Positions 34,868 through 43,721 of a stretch of DNA of 43,721 nucleotides are shown here, one piece after another. Every line of letters begins with the position of its first letter. The first letter of the stretch is position 1. This DNA comes from Stenoxybacter acetivorans DSM 19021. GTDB lineage: Bacteria > Pseudomonadota > Gammaproteobacteria > Burkholderiales > Neisseriaceae. The DNA is taken from NCBI RefSeq assembly GCF_000745895.1, contig NZ_JQKE01000018.1, positions 1-43,721 of the forward strand, given 5' to 3'. A program made the translations under genes and the position numbers. The notes below the pieces were generated by a model. It saw only the letters and a program-made list of their open reading frames with translations, ran no database searches and was not told where the DNA came from.

Positions 34868-36937
34868 ATGACCACACCTCGCAAAATTCTGGTTACCTCT
34901 GCCCTGCCTTATGCCAATGGCAGCATTCATTTAGGTCATATGGTTGAACACATTCAAACCGACATCTGGGTACGCTTTCAAAAAATGCGCGGTCACGAAT
35001 GTTATTACGTCTGTGCTGATGATACCCACGGCACGCCGGTGATGCTGGCAGCGCAGAAACAAGGCATTACACCGGAAAACATGATTGCCAAAGTGCGCGA
35101 AGAACATTTAGCAGATTTTAACGGGTTTTATATTGGCTACGACAACTACTACAGCACCCATTCAACTGAAAATAAAGAATTTTCCCGTGAAATTTATTTA
35201 AAACTCAAAGCCAACGGTAAAATTGCCGTGCGCACCATTGAGCAGTTATTCGATCCTGAAAAAAATCTGTTTCTGCCCGACCGTTTTGTTAAAGGCGAAT
35301 GCCCGAAATGCCACGCGCAAGACCAATACGGCGATAATTGCGAAGTCTGCGGCACTACCTACAGCCCCACGGAGCTAATCAACCCCTACTCTGCCATTTC
35401 CGGCGCAACGCCGGTATTAAAAGAATCGGAACACTTCTTTTTCAAATTGGGCGAATGTGCCGATTATTTAAAAAAATGGACTTCAGGCAGCAGTATCTTA
35501 GCAAACGGACAAACCCAAGCACACTTACAGCCCGAAGCGTTAAATAAAATGAAAGAATGGCTTGACGACGACCATTTAAACGATTGGGACATCAGCCGCG
35601 ATGCGCCCTATTTCGGTTTTGAAATTCCCGATGCACCCGGCAAATATTTTTACGTGTGGCTGGATGCGCCAATCGGCTACATGGCAGCGTTTAAAAACCT
35701 ATGTGACCGCATTGGTATGGATTTTAATAACTGGTTTTCCGTTGGCAGCAATACCGAAATGTATCATTTTATCGGAAAAGATATTCTGTATTTCCATGCC
35801 CTGTTCTGGCCGGCAACCCTGCGTTTTGCCGACTACCGCGCACCCACTGCTGTCTTTGCCCACGGTTTTTTAACCGTGGACGGGCAAAAAATGTCAAAAT
35901 CGCGCGGCACATTCATCACCGCACGTACCTACCTTGACGGCAAACTCAATCCCGAATGGATGCGCTATTACCTTGCCGCCAAACTCAACAGCAAAATTGA
36001 AGACTTAGATCTGAATTTCAACGATTTCATCAGCCGTGTAAACAGCGATTTAATCGGCAAGTACGTCAATATTGCCGCCCGTGCCGCCGGATTTATTGGT
36101 AAACGTTTTTCAGGCAGCCTGTGTGATGTGGGTAACAGCGCATTGCTGACTCAGCTGTCTGCCGCCGCCGACATCATTGCCGAACATTATGAACAACGTG
36201 AATACGCCCGTGCTCTGCGCGACATCATGGCATTGGCAGATGCGGTGAACGAATACGTTGATGCCAATAAACCGTGGGAATTGGCAAAGCAAGACGGTAT
36301 GGACACATGCTTACACCATGTGTGCAGTGAACTCATCAATGCTTTTCACATTTTAAGCGTGTATTTGGCTCCTGTATTACCCAAAATTGCTGTCCAAACC
36401 GCTGAATTTTTGAATATTCCCGCCCTCACATGGGCAAACAGCCAGCACAGGCTGCCTGAAAATCATGTCATTAACACTTATCAACATTTAATGCACCGAG
36501 TGGAGCAAAAACACGTGGACGATTTAATCGAAGCCAATAAACAAAATATTCAGGCAGCCCCAACACCAGCCCAAGCTGCCCCAAATGCCGAATACACACC
36601 GCTTGCCGATACCGCTTCATTTGATGATTTTATGAAAATTGATTTACGCGTTGCCAAGGTATTGAGCTGCGAAAAAGTGGAAGGAAGCACTAAATTGCTG
36701 AAATTTTTAGTGGATTTGGGCTTTGAACAGCGCACCATTTTCTCCGGCATTGCCGCCGGCTATCCTGAACCCGAAAAACTCATTGGACGAATGGTGGTGG
36801 TGGTTGCCAACTTTGCCCCGCGTAAAATGGCAAAATTCGGCATGTCGGAAGGCATGATTACTTCTGCTTCGGGCAATGGACAATTGTTTTTATTGGACGT
36901 GGACAGCGGTGCACTGCCCGGTATGCGAATTGGCTAA
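34868..36937 (+). CDS. metG: Methionyl-tRNA synthetase
   Basis: MetG charges methionine onto tRNA-Met. The 689-residue product has the HIGH-type motif (HLGH in [12 protein letters not shown]), the zinc-binding pairs CPKC and CEVC, the KMSKS motif in GQKMSKSRG, the anticodon-binding helical domain, and a C-terminal tRNA-binding OB domain starting near [14 protein letters not shown] that also serves for dimerisation. Two exact uptake sequences (36109-36120 and 36449-36460) and one variant (36549-36560) lie within the second half, in segments that look tolerant of change, including the linker before the OB domain. Confidence 0.98.
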   Translation: MTTPRKILVTSALPYANGSIHLGHMVEHIQTDIWVRFQKMRGHECYYVCADDTHGTPVMLAAQKQGITPENMIAKVREEHLADFNGFYIGYDNYYSTHSTENKEFSREIYLKLKANGKIAVRTIEQLFDPEKNLFLPDRFVKGECPKCHAQDQYGDNCEVCGTTYSPTELINPYSAISGATPVLKESEHFFFKLGECADYLKKWTSGSSILANGQTQAHLQPEALNKMKEWLDDDHLNDWDISRDAPYFGFEIPDAPGKYFYVWLDAPIGYMAAFKNLCDRIGMDFNNWFSVGSNTEMYHFIGKDILYFHALFWPATLRFADYRAPTAVFAHGFLTVDGQKMSKSRGTFITARTYLDGKLNPEWMRYYLAAKLNSKIEDLDLNFNDFISRVNSDLIGKYVNIAARAAGFIGKRFSGSLCDVGNSALLTQLSAAADIIAEHYEQREYARALRDIMALADAVNEYVDANKPWELAKQDGMDTCLHHVCSELINAFHILSVYLAPVLPKIAVQTAEFLNIPALTWANSQHRLPENHVINTYQHLMHRVEQKHVDDLIEANKQNIQAAPTPAQAAPNAEYTPLADTASFDDFMKIDLRVAKVLSCEKVEGSTKLLKFLVDLGFEQRTIFSGIAAGYPEPEKLIGRMVVVVANFAPRKMAKFGMSEGMITSASGNGQLFLLDVDSGALPGMRIG

Positions 36938-36997
36938 TTCCAATACAACAAAGCAGCTTGCCTTATGGATATTCTTAACCATACGTTTTTCATCGGC

Positions 36998-37009
36998 AGG
37001 CTGCCTGAA
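36998..37009 (+). repeat. DNA uptake sequence
   Basis: An exact AGGCTGCCTGAA lies in the 273-base gap between metG and the symporter gene. The gap otherwise shows no gene and no clear terminator hairpin. Confidence 0.85.
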
Positions 37010-37210
37010 AACGGCGTACTTGAAAATACTTTTTTGCTGCTTGACACGATACACCAAAACACAATATCTGCTTTTAATTCAGTAACCCATTATGCCATTG
37101 ATGAATGATTAGAAACACAACACCATTCCCGCAGTATTTTTTTGCCAATGCAAAAAATTATTTCAATGCCCCTGAGTATTATTAACATGACATTTTAAGA
37201 GAAGGTGCCT

Positions 37211-38629
37211 ATGACTGAACAATTCCACATTTGGGTAAATACCCTCAATGCGCCCTTATGGGACGGCTTGGTCTATTTGTTATTGGGCGTGGGTGTGTTT
37301 TACACCCTCAGCACCTTGTGTGTACAAATCCGCCTGTTTCCGCGCAGCATCAAAGAAATGATGGGCGGGCGGCAAAATCCAAACGACCCGCACGGCATCA
37401 CTTCATTTCAGGCTTTTGTTACCGGATTGGCAAGCCGCGTGGGTGTCGGCAATATTGCCGGAGTCGCCATTGCCATTGCCTTAGGCGGCCCGGGTGCGGT
37501 GTTTTGGATGTGGCTCACGGCATTGCTCGGCATGAGTTCTGCCTTTGCAGAATCTTCCTTGGCGCAGCTATTTAAAATTCGTGACCACAATAATGGACAA
37601 TTTCGCGGCGGTCCTGCATATTACATCAGCACCGGATTAAAACAGCATTGGCTGGCGGTGTTGTTCGCATTAAGCCTGATTTTGGCGTTTGGCTTGGTAT
37701 TTAATGCTGTACAAGCCAACTCCATCGTTGCCGCCGCTGAATCTGCTTGGGGCTGGAACAAACACATGGTGGGCATTGGTTTGGTGATTTTAGCCGCACC
37801 GATTATCTTCGGCGGTATTCGCCGCGTGGCACAGGTGGCGGAGGGTTTGGTGCCATTAATGGCTTCTTTGTATTTGATGCTGGCTCTCTGGGTAGTCATT
37901 AACAACATCAGTGCCGTGCCTGCCGTGTTTGGCTTGATTTTTAATAATGCTTTCCATACCCAAGCCGCCGGCGGTGGTTTGTTGGGCGGTTTGGTTTCAC
38001 AAGCGATGATGCTGGGAATTAAACGCGGGCTGTTTTCCAACGAAGCAGGTATGGGTTCTGCCCCCAACGCCGCAGCTGCCGCCGATGTCAAACACCCTGC
38101 AAGCCAAGGCATGATTCAAATGCTGGGCGTGTTTGTCGATACTTTGGTGGTTTGTTCGTGTACTGCTTTTATCCTGTTGTTATCCAACGTAACCGCCTCC
38201 GCTGAATTAACCGGCGTACAATTAACGCAAGCGGCAGTTGTCAGCCACGTGGGTGATTGGGGTGCGGATTTTTTAGCATTTCTGCTGTTTATTTTTGCGT
38301 TTTCGTCCATTATCGGCAACTATGCTTATGCCGAGAGCAATGTGCAATTCATTAAAAACCATCGCAGCGTGATGCTGGTATTCCGTTTACTGGTACTGGC
38401 AATGGTGTATTTTGGTGCGGTAAACAGTGTACCGCTGGTGTGGGATATGGCGGATTTATCCATGGGTTTGATGGCATTGATTAACTTGGTTGCTATTATA
38501 TTGTTATCACCCTATGTGTTTTTATTGTTGAAAGACTATCAAAACCAATTAAAAGCAGGGAAAGATCCAGTGTTTAAAATGGCAGACCACCCAAAATTGC
38601 GCGACAAAGTGCAAAGTGATATTTGGTAA
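37211..38629 (+). CDS. Sodium:alanine symporter family protein
   Basis: A 472-residue inner-membrane carrier of the alanine/glycine:cation symporter (AGCS) family, taking up alanine or glycine with sodium. It has about ten to eleven membrane segments and the family's FVTGLASRVGVGNIAGVAIA near the first third and GLFSNEAGMGSAPNAAAAA in the middle. The ATG at 37211 has GAAGG upstream. A GTG two codons earlier is the only alternative. It appears to be a single gene. Confidence 0.94.
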   Translation: MTEQFHIWVNTLNAPLWDGLVYLLLGVGVFYTLSTLCVQIRLFPRSIKEMMGGRQNPNDPHGITSFQAFVTGLASRVGVGNIAGVAIAIALGGPGAVFWMWLTALLGMSSAFAESSLAQLFKIRDHNNGQFRGGPAYYISTGLKQHWLAVLFALSLILAFGLVFNAVQANSIVAAAESAWGWNKHMVGIGLVILAAPIIFGGIRRVAQVAEGLVPLMASLYLMLALWVVINNISAVPAVFGLIFNNAFHTQAAGGGLLGGLVSQAMMLGIKRGLFSNEAGMGSAPNAAAAADVKHPASQGMIQMLGVFVDTLVVCSCTAFILLLSNVTASAELTGVQLTQAAVVSHVGDWGADFLAFLLFIFAFSSIIGNYAYAESNVQFIKNHRSVMLVFRLLVLAMVYFGAVNSVPLVWDMADLSMGLMALINLVAIILLSPYVFLLLKDYQNQLKAGKDPVFKMADHPKLRDKVQSDIW

Positions 38630-38727
38630 GGAAAATAACCTGTTTTTATGCGCTTTTTTGGCTGACTGTGATTATTGTGATTACCGCTTGTGTATAGAAT
38701 AAAATTAAAACATAACCATTCAAAAGC

Positions 38728-39831
38728 ATGTCAAAAATGAATTTTTCTTTCAATCCTTTCCATGCGGTTCTGGCTGCTTTGGTGTTTTCAAGCAGCCTGA
38801 TTGCGTATGCCGAAGAAACGGCAACGGTCTGTGTCGGCATCACTAATGATACTGAGCGTTTGGCATGTTTTGATCGTGCTTACGCATCGGTTTCGCCATC
38901 GGATAACGAATCGGAAAAACCTGCCATTGATTTGATACAAACTTTGGATAAAAGTCTGGATAATGACCGCGTTGATATTGTATTGATACCGCAAAACCAA
39001 GAGCTGCCTGAAAGCATCAGTTCATTGAGTGAACTTTATGATTTAGATCGCAATGACGAATCAGGCACTTTCACCATGCGTGAACACTATCCAATGTATC
39101 TTTTGCCGCTGTGGCATAACAGCCGCCCAAATTATCGAATGCACACACCCACACAAACCAAGGTGATTGATAATAAAAAAGAGCAGCAAAAAACGGAAGC
39201 CAAGATGCAATTATCGTTTAAAACCAAAATTGCACAAGACTTATTCAAAACGCGTGCTGATTTGTGGTTTGGCTACACGCAGCAATCGCATTGGCAAGTA
39301 TATAACGGCTATACTTCCGCTGAGTTTCGTAATACCGACTACATGCCCGAATTTTTTATTACCCAACCGGTGAGTGCACCTTTACCGTTTAACGGAAAAT
39401 TACGAATGCTGGGTGCGGGTTATTTACACCAATCCAACGGGCAATCTGACCCGTTGAGCCGTTCATGGAATCGCGCATATGTCATGGCGGGAATGGAATG
39501 GGGCAGATTAACCGTATTGCCGCGTTTGTGGTGGCGCATTCCGGAAAACCACAGCGATGATAATAATCCGGACATCACTCGCTACATGGGCTACGGCGAT
39601 TTACGTCTGCAATACCATTTCGCCCACAAGCAAACTTTCGGCAGCACCCTGCGCTTCAATCCCGCAACGGGCAAGGGCGGCATGCAAGTGGACTACACAT
39701 TTCCGCTGGCGGGCAAACTTAAAGCCTATATACAAGGATACAGCGGCTATGGTGAAAGTCTGCTGGATTATAATCACCGACATCGCAGCATCGGTATCGG
39801 CTTAATGCTGAATGATTGGGACGGATTTTAA
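38728..39831 (+). CDS. pldA: Outer membrane phospholipase A
   Basis: OMPLA is a calcium-dependent beta-barrel enzyme that hydrolyses phospholipids in the outer membrane. The 367-residue precursor has a signal peptide ending near AYA (residues 25-27), then an N-terminal segment with VCVGITNDTERLACFDRAY, a long linker, and the barrel. The active-site stretch is YLHQSNGQSDPLSRSWNR, with the catalytic His and Ser (HQS) and Asn (SWN). The chain ends in an aromatic residue (WDGF), as expected for barrel insertion. It is longer than the E. coli enzyme because of the N-terminal segment and linker. Confidence 0.93.
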   Translation: MSKMNFSFNPFHAVLAALVFSSSLIAYAEETATVCVGITNDTERLACFDRAYASVSPSDNESEKPAIDLIQTLDKSLDNDRVDIVLIPQNQELPESISSLSELYDLDRNDESGTFTMREHYPMYLLPLWHNSRPNYRMHTPTQTKVIDNKKEQQKTEAKMQLSFKTKIAQDLFKTRADLWFGYTQQSHWQVYNGYTSAEFRNTDYMPEFFITQPVSAPLPFNGKLRMLGAGYLHQSNGQSDPLSRSWNRAYVMAGMEWGRLTVLPRLWWRIPENHSDDNNPDITRYMGYGDLRLQYHFAHKQTFGSTLRFNPATGKGGMQVDYTFPLAGKLKAYIQGYSGYGESLLDYNHRHRSIGIGLMLNDWDGF

Positions 39832-39903
39832 ATTTTTAAAACAGTACAGTAGCAACCAATACACTGTGGCATAATTAATACAATTATTTTCCAATCAATT
39901 ATC

Positions 39904-40518
39904 ATGCAAAAAGAAGGCAATATTTTCATTATTTCCGCCGCTTCCGGTACAGGAAAGACCACGTTGGTGTCGCGTTTGGTACAAGGTCAGCCCGATATTC
40001 GCGTATCTGTATCACACACTACCCGCGCACCGCGCGGAGCGGAGCAAAACGGCGTTCATTATCATTTTGTGGACAATCCCGAATTTACACATTTGATTAA
40101 AGAAAATGCTTTTTTGGAACACGCACTGGTATTCGGCAATCATTACGGTACCAGCTATGCCGCCATTGATTCTTTAACCCAAAAAGGCATCAATGTTATT
40201 TTGGAAATTGACGTTCAGGGAGCCGCACAAGTACGCAAGCATCTCCCAGAGGCATGCAGTATTTTTATTTTGCCGCCGTCAATGTCGGTATTGGCAAACC
40301 GTTTACAAAATCGCGGCACAGATAACAGCGAGGTTATTCAAACACGCTTGCAGGAAGCCTGCCGCGAAATTGAGCAAGCCCATTTTTTTGATTACGCCGT
40401 CATTAACGGCGACTTAGACAAAGCCGAACAAGATTTATTACACATTATTCGTGCTCGTGGCTTAAAGCAAACCCGCCAGCATCATTTCATCAAGCAATTA
40501 TTGGCAAATGCCTCATAA
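39904..40518 (+). CDS. gmk: Guanylate kinase
   Basis: Gmk phosphorylates GMP to GDP. The 204-residue product has the P-loop ASGTGKTTL at residues 13-21, the GMP-binding [19 protein letters not shown], and [15 protein letters not shown]. It heads the conserved gmk-rpoZ-spoT order seen in many proteobacteria, with rpoZ starting 53 bases downstream. Confidence 0.97.
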   Translation: MQKEGNIFIISAASGTGKTTLVSRLVQGQPDIRVSVSHTTRAPRGAEQNGVHYHFVDNPEFTHLIKENAFLEHALVFGNHYGTSYAAIDSLTQKGINVILEIDVQGAAQVRKHLPEACSIFILPPSMSVLANRLQNRGTDNSEVIQTRLQEACREIEQAHFFDYAVINGDLDKAEQDLLHIIRARGLKQTRQHHFIKQLLANAS

Positions 40519-40571
40519 TTAGCGACAATGAACCATTCTTTTTTACTGAACCCTTTCTGAGGAATCCACAC

Positions 40572-40775
40572 ATGGCACGCATTACCATTGAAGACAGCAT
40601 CAACCGCATTCCCAACCACTTTGACCTCACCTTGGCAGCAGCCCTGCGCGCCCGTCAAATTGCCAACGGCGCTACCCCATTGGTGGACGATACCCGCAAT
40701 AAACCCACAGTGGTTGCCTTGCGTGAAATTGCCGCCGGTCAAATCGGTGAAGAAATCCTGCATCAGCAAAAATAA
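40572..40775 (+). CDS. rpoZ: RNA polymerase omega subunit
   Basis: The omega subunit helps assemble RNA polymerase and forms part of one ppGpp binding site. The 67-residue product starts [20 protein letters not shown] and has the family's core region ending [20 protein letters not shown] lies ten bases before the ATG. It is followed after 19 bases by spoT, the ppGpp enzyme gene. Confidence 0.97.
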   Translation: MARITIEDSINRIPNHFDLTLAAALRARQIANGATPLVDDTRNKPTVVALREIAAGQIGEEILHQQK

Positions 40776-40794
40776 ATCAGACTGCGATTTTGTC

Positions 40795-43326
40795 ATGTAT
40801 CCCGCCAGCCTTTGCTATCCGCCGCTATTTTCCGATTGGCGCAATCATTTGTTCCAAGTAAGCGGCTATCTGAAAAAATCAGAGCGTTTTGCCATGTTAG
40901 AAGCAGCGTGTGCTTACGTATATCAGCAGGCAGCGGCAACCGATAAAATCAATGATACAGAGCGTGCTTTTAAAATCAGTGCCGCATTGGCGCAAAAACA
41001 ACACCGCGTTCACGCTTTAGCCGCCGCTTTAATTCAAACAGCAGCGGAAGATTTGGGCAAACCTGCTCATATTGCCGAACTGCAACCGCAATTGGGTTGC
41101 GTTGGCATTGAAATCATTGGGCACATTCATACCAAAAATGAACATGGTTTTACAAAGCAGCTATCTGTGTGTGAAGAACAAATTCAGGCAGCCTACTATG
41201 CCATTATTGAGCGAGCACGTGAATATCTGCTGAAAACAGCCAATTACTTAAAACCTGAAGAAAAACAACTTTTAAATGCCGCCTGTGATTTCGGCATTGC
41301 CGCGCATCAAGGACAATTTCGCAACAGCGGCGCACCTTACATCACGCACCCCATGACGGTTGCCGCACAATTAGCACAATGGCATGTTGATGTACAAGGT
41401 TTGTGTGCCGGTGTCTTACACGATGTACTGGAAGATACAGGTACAAATAAACCGCAAATTGCCGCCGCTTTTGGTGAAGTGATTGCCGACATGGTTGATG
41501 GTTTATCTAAGCTGGAAAAACTGGAGTACAACGATCAAGCCGAAGCACAAGCAGAGAGCTTTCGCAAATTGATTTTAGCCATGGTGAAAGATGTTCGCGT
41601 CATCATCGTTAAACTGTCTGATCGCTTACACAATATGCGCACGCTTGATGCAAAAAAACCGGAAAGCCGCCGCCGTATTGCACAGGAAACTTTAGAAATC
41701 TACGCCCAGCTGGCAAACCGAATTGGCTTGAATCAAGTTTACCGCGAACTGCAAGACCTCTCTTTCCAGCACCTTCATCCAAAACGCTATCAGGTTTTGG
41801 AAAAAGCCCTGTCCGCTTCGCGGCGTAATCGGCGCGATGTGGTCGGTAAAGTATTGCGTGCATTCAGCCAGCGGCTGGTGAGTGCCAATATTGAAGCCCA
41901 AATCAAAGGGCGTGAAAAAAATCTGTTCAGTATTCATCAGAAAATGCAAGCCAAAAACCTGCATTTTGCCGATGTTATGGATATTTATGCGTTTCGCGTG
42001 ATTGTAAACAATATCCCCACCTGCTACGCCGCCTTAGGTGCGTTGCACAATTTGTATAAACCCAAGCCCGGCAGAATAAAAGATTACATTGCCATTCCAA
42101 AAAATAACGGCTATCAAAGCCTGCACACCACTTTGATGGGACCTTATGGCTTGCCGATTGAAGTGCAAATCCGTACCCATGAAATGGACGCCATAGCCGA
42201 AGGCGGCATTGCCAGCCATTGGCTGTATAAATCCGGTGATCAAAGCAGCTTCAATCAAGCACAAATGCGCACCCACCAATGGCTGCAAACCATATTGGAT
42301 TTACAAGCAAAAAGCGAAAATGCACTGGAATTTTTAGAACACGTCAAAGTTGATTTATTCCCCAACGAAGTTTATATTTTCACGCCCAAAGGAAAAATCA
42401 TCGTTTTACCCGAAGGCGCAACCCCCATTGATTTTGCCTATGCCATTCACACCAATATTGGCAACCGTACTGTGGCAGTACGCATCAACCACAACTTAAT
42501 GCCACTGCGTACCAAATTAAAAACCGGTGATACCGTTGAGATCATCACTGCCGATGTGGTCCACCCCAATCCTGCTTGGCTTAATTTCACTGTATCCAGC
42601 CGTGCACGCAGTGCCATTCGCAATCAAATCAAAAACATGAACCGCGATGAAGCGATAAAATTGGGCGAAAGTCTGCTGCAAAAAGCCCTTACCGGCTTAT
42701 TGCCGCAAAATGTATTGCTCTCAGAGAGCCTGAAAGAAAAATATTTAGCAGATTTGGCAGATAAAAACACCCCATTTGAAGATGTGTTATACGATGTGGG
42801 TATGGGACATCTGCAGCCTGTATCTGTGGCAATGCACATCGCCAATTTAGCAGGTGAACATTTCGGCGATACCGTCAAACTCTCACCCATTAAAATTTCC
42901 GGTAATGAAACCGGACGTGTACATTTGGCAAAATGCTGCAACCCCATTCCCGGCGATGCCATTAAAGCCTTGCTGATTAAAGACCAAGGCATCATTATTC
43001 ATCGTGATAACTGCAACAATATTCTCAAAGCCGACCCTGAAAACCAATTAGATGCCAATTGGGACGATGTGGCACAAAATACCTATCACACCGTGCTTCA
43101 GGTAGCCTCACAAGACATGCACGGCTTATTGGCAACCTTAGCACAAACCATTTCCGCCGACGGCGCGGATATTGTGTCAGTGGACACGCCTTCCAAAACC
43201 CAAGACGGTACCGACGGCTTTATTGAATTTCGCTTCGTTCTGCAAGTAAACAATCTGGATCAGCTCACCAAAATCACCCGTGCCCTGCACTCTATCCCCG
43301 CAGTACGTCGCGTGGTACGGATATAA
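40795..43326 (+). CDS. spoT: Bifunctional (p)ppGpp synthetase/hydrolase with N-terminal extension
   Basis: SpoT makes and degrades (p)ppGpp. The 843-residue product has an HD hydrolase domain (about 155-310, with H171, H185 and the HD pair H209-D210), a synthetase domain whose GRIKDYIAIPK has the RxKD motif of bifunctional enzymes, a TGS domain (VYIFTPKGKIIVLPEGATP) and a C-terminal ACT domain. Residues 1-150 are extra compared with typical SpoT (about 700-740 residues) and resemble a degenerate second HD domain. I use ATG 40795. The frame runs back across rpoZ, but that part is rpoZ out of frame. No strong ribosome binding site is seen. Confidence 0.93.
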   Translation: MYPASLCYPPLFSDWRNHLFQVSGYLKKSERFAMLEAACAYVYQQAAATDKINDTERAFKISAALAQKQHRVHALAAALIQTAAEDLGKPAHIAELQPQLGCVGIEIIGHIHTKNEHGFTKQLSVCEEQIQAAYYAIIERAREYLLKTANYLKPEEKQLLNAACDFGIAAHQGQFRNSGAPYITHPMTVAAQLAQWHVDVQGLCAGVLHDVLEDTGTNKPQIAAAFGEVIADMVDGLSKLEKLEYNDQAEAQAESFRKLILAMVKDVRVIIVKLSDRLHNMRTLDAKKPESRRRIAQETLEIYAQLANRIGLNQVYRELQDLSFQHLHPKRYQVLEKALSASRRNRRDVVGKVLRAFSQRLVSANIEAQIKGREKNLFSIHQKMQAKNLHFADVMDIYAFRVIVNNIPTCYAALGALHNLYKPKPGRIKDYIAIPKNNGYQSLHTTLMGPYGLPIEVQIRTHEMDAIAEGGIASHWLYKSGDQSSFNQAQMRTHQWLQTILDLQAKSENALEFLEHVKVDLFPNEVYIFTPKGKIIVLPEGATPIDFAYAIHTNIGNRTVAVRINHNLMPLRTKLKTGDTVEIITADVVHPNPAWLNFTVSSRARSAIRNQIKNMNRDEAIKLGESLLQKALTGLLPQNVLLSESLKEKYLADLADKNTPFEDVLYDVGMGHLQPVSVAMHIANLAGEHFGDTVKLSPIKISGNETGRVHLAKCCNPIPGDAIKALLIKDQGIIIHRDNCNNILKADPENQLDANWDDVAQNTYHTVLQVASQDMHGLLATLAQTISADGADIVSVDTPSKTQDGTDGFIEFRFVLQVNNLDQLTKITRALHSIPAVRRVVRI
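41183..41194 (-). repeat. DNA uptake sequence inside spoT
   Basis: An exact copy (TTCAGGCAGCCT on the plus strand) lies in the linker between the degenerate and the intact HD domains, where it encodes part of EEQIQAAYY. Confidence 0.8.
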
Positions 43327-43472
43327 CGTACAAAATGTAAAAATTCGCCGTGTTGTTTACACATATCAAAAAAATAGCTCTCCGGAACTTCATATGGCAC
43401 AGCTCGCTGAGTGATTGATGCGACTTATACTGCATATAGCTAGTCGTCCCTGAAGAACCTGATCTAAAATAT
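43327..43472. other. Gap between spoT and a transposase gene
   Basis: 146 bases with no gene. I see no clear terminator for spoT. The outer end of the insertion sequence to the right may lie here, but its inverted repeat cannot be defined without the other end. Confidence 0.4.
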
Positions 43473-43721
43473 TCAAACAACTTGCCAAAAATCTTGTCTT
43501 AAAAACCTAAATAAAATTAAATTTTTTCGACAAAAAAACAACCATGTCAACAATTTACGGAAATTGTAAGCAGCGGCAGCCAAAATCGGATTGATTTCAT
43601 TACCAATCTTGCCTTTTAAATAATTGATGCCCATACGGTTATCTTTTTTCAAATGACCGATAATGGGTTCTATTGCACTGCGCCGCTTCATCATCTTTTT
43701 CATCAATTGACCGGCTGTTTT
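43473..43721 (-). mobile_element. IS5-type transposase, C-terminal part, cut by right edge
   Basis: The frame is open to the right edge and ends at 43473. It reads GQLMKKMMKRRSAIEPIIGH, LKKDNRMGINYLKGKIG, NEINPILAAAAYNFRKL. The RRSAIEP-IGHLK-D.R...NYLKG pattern is the C-terminal end of IS5-type DDE transposases, and the Glu of AIEP is the last catalytic acid. The remainder and the other inverted repeat are outside the window, so I cannot tell whether the element is intact. Confidence 0.8.

Noticed and set aside
40588-40794. Extension of SpoT upstream across rpoZ
   Set aside because: These codons are the rpoZ gene read in another frame. rpoZ is intact and conserved.

Overview
The window looks like a chromosomal segment of a Neisseriaceae bacterium. 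The 12-mer AGGCTGCCTGAA (reverse complement TTCAGGCAGCCT) occurs at least 13 times as an exact copy, and this is the form of the Neisseriaceae DNA uptake sequence known from the Simonsiella group. The gene content and the gmk-rpoZ-spoT and kdsC-lptC-lptA orders fit a betaproteobacterium with LPS. I cannot fix the species from the sequence alone.

Layout. Positions 1-1870 hold a membrane protein gene cut by the left edge, a long gene-poor stretch with a 10-bp tandem repeat, two strong inverted repeats, and short decayed-looking reading frames. Positions 1874-6789 (minus strand) carry hisD, a NYN-LOTUS protein and hisG in overlapping or abutting order, then a small zinc-finger protein, ttcA and an unknown 95-residue protein.

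Positions 6858-15940 are a foreign block on the minus strand. It contains a membrane protein fusing a metal-binding HMA domain, a SafE/TauE-like core and a cupredoxin-like tail, a Cu+ P-type ATPase, a lipoprotein, an aldo/keto reductase, a copper chaperone, a frameshifted second HMA gene, a response regulator/histidine kinase pair and a small XRE regulator. Strong AGGAGG-type ribosome binding sites, non-ATG starts and the complete absence of uptake sequences point to transfer from a Bacillota (Clostridia-like) donor. A wrecked IS256-family transposase gene lies at its right side. Together the genes would sense copper (two-component system), chaperone it (CopZ), pump it out (CopA) and handle it at or outside the membrane (SafE-cupredoxin, lipoprotein).

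Positions 16662-26827 return to host genes: htpG behind a heat-shock-like promoter, a CAU-anticodon tRNA, the dapF-DUF484-membrane protein operon, lysO, an NAD(P)-binding epimerase-like protein, kdsC-lptC-lptA and nadD, with remnants of at least two kinds of transposase between them. Positions 27246-34791 carry an ArsR regulator, molybdenum cofactor genes (mog, moaC, a moeB-like gene), an amino-acid ABC permease, a PhoR-like kinase, mgtE and an IclR regulator. Positions 34868-43326 (plus strand) carry metG, a sodium:alanine symporter, pldA, gmk, rpoZ and an enlarged spoT. The right edge cuts into an IS5-type transposase gene.

The points most worth following are the imported copper island with a shared candidate operator in front of two of its transcription units, the apparent duplicated and degenerate HD domain at the N-terminus of SpoT, the NYN-LOTUS gene inside the his operon, and the hairpin that covers the mgtE ribosome binding site.
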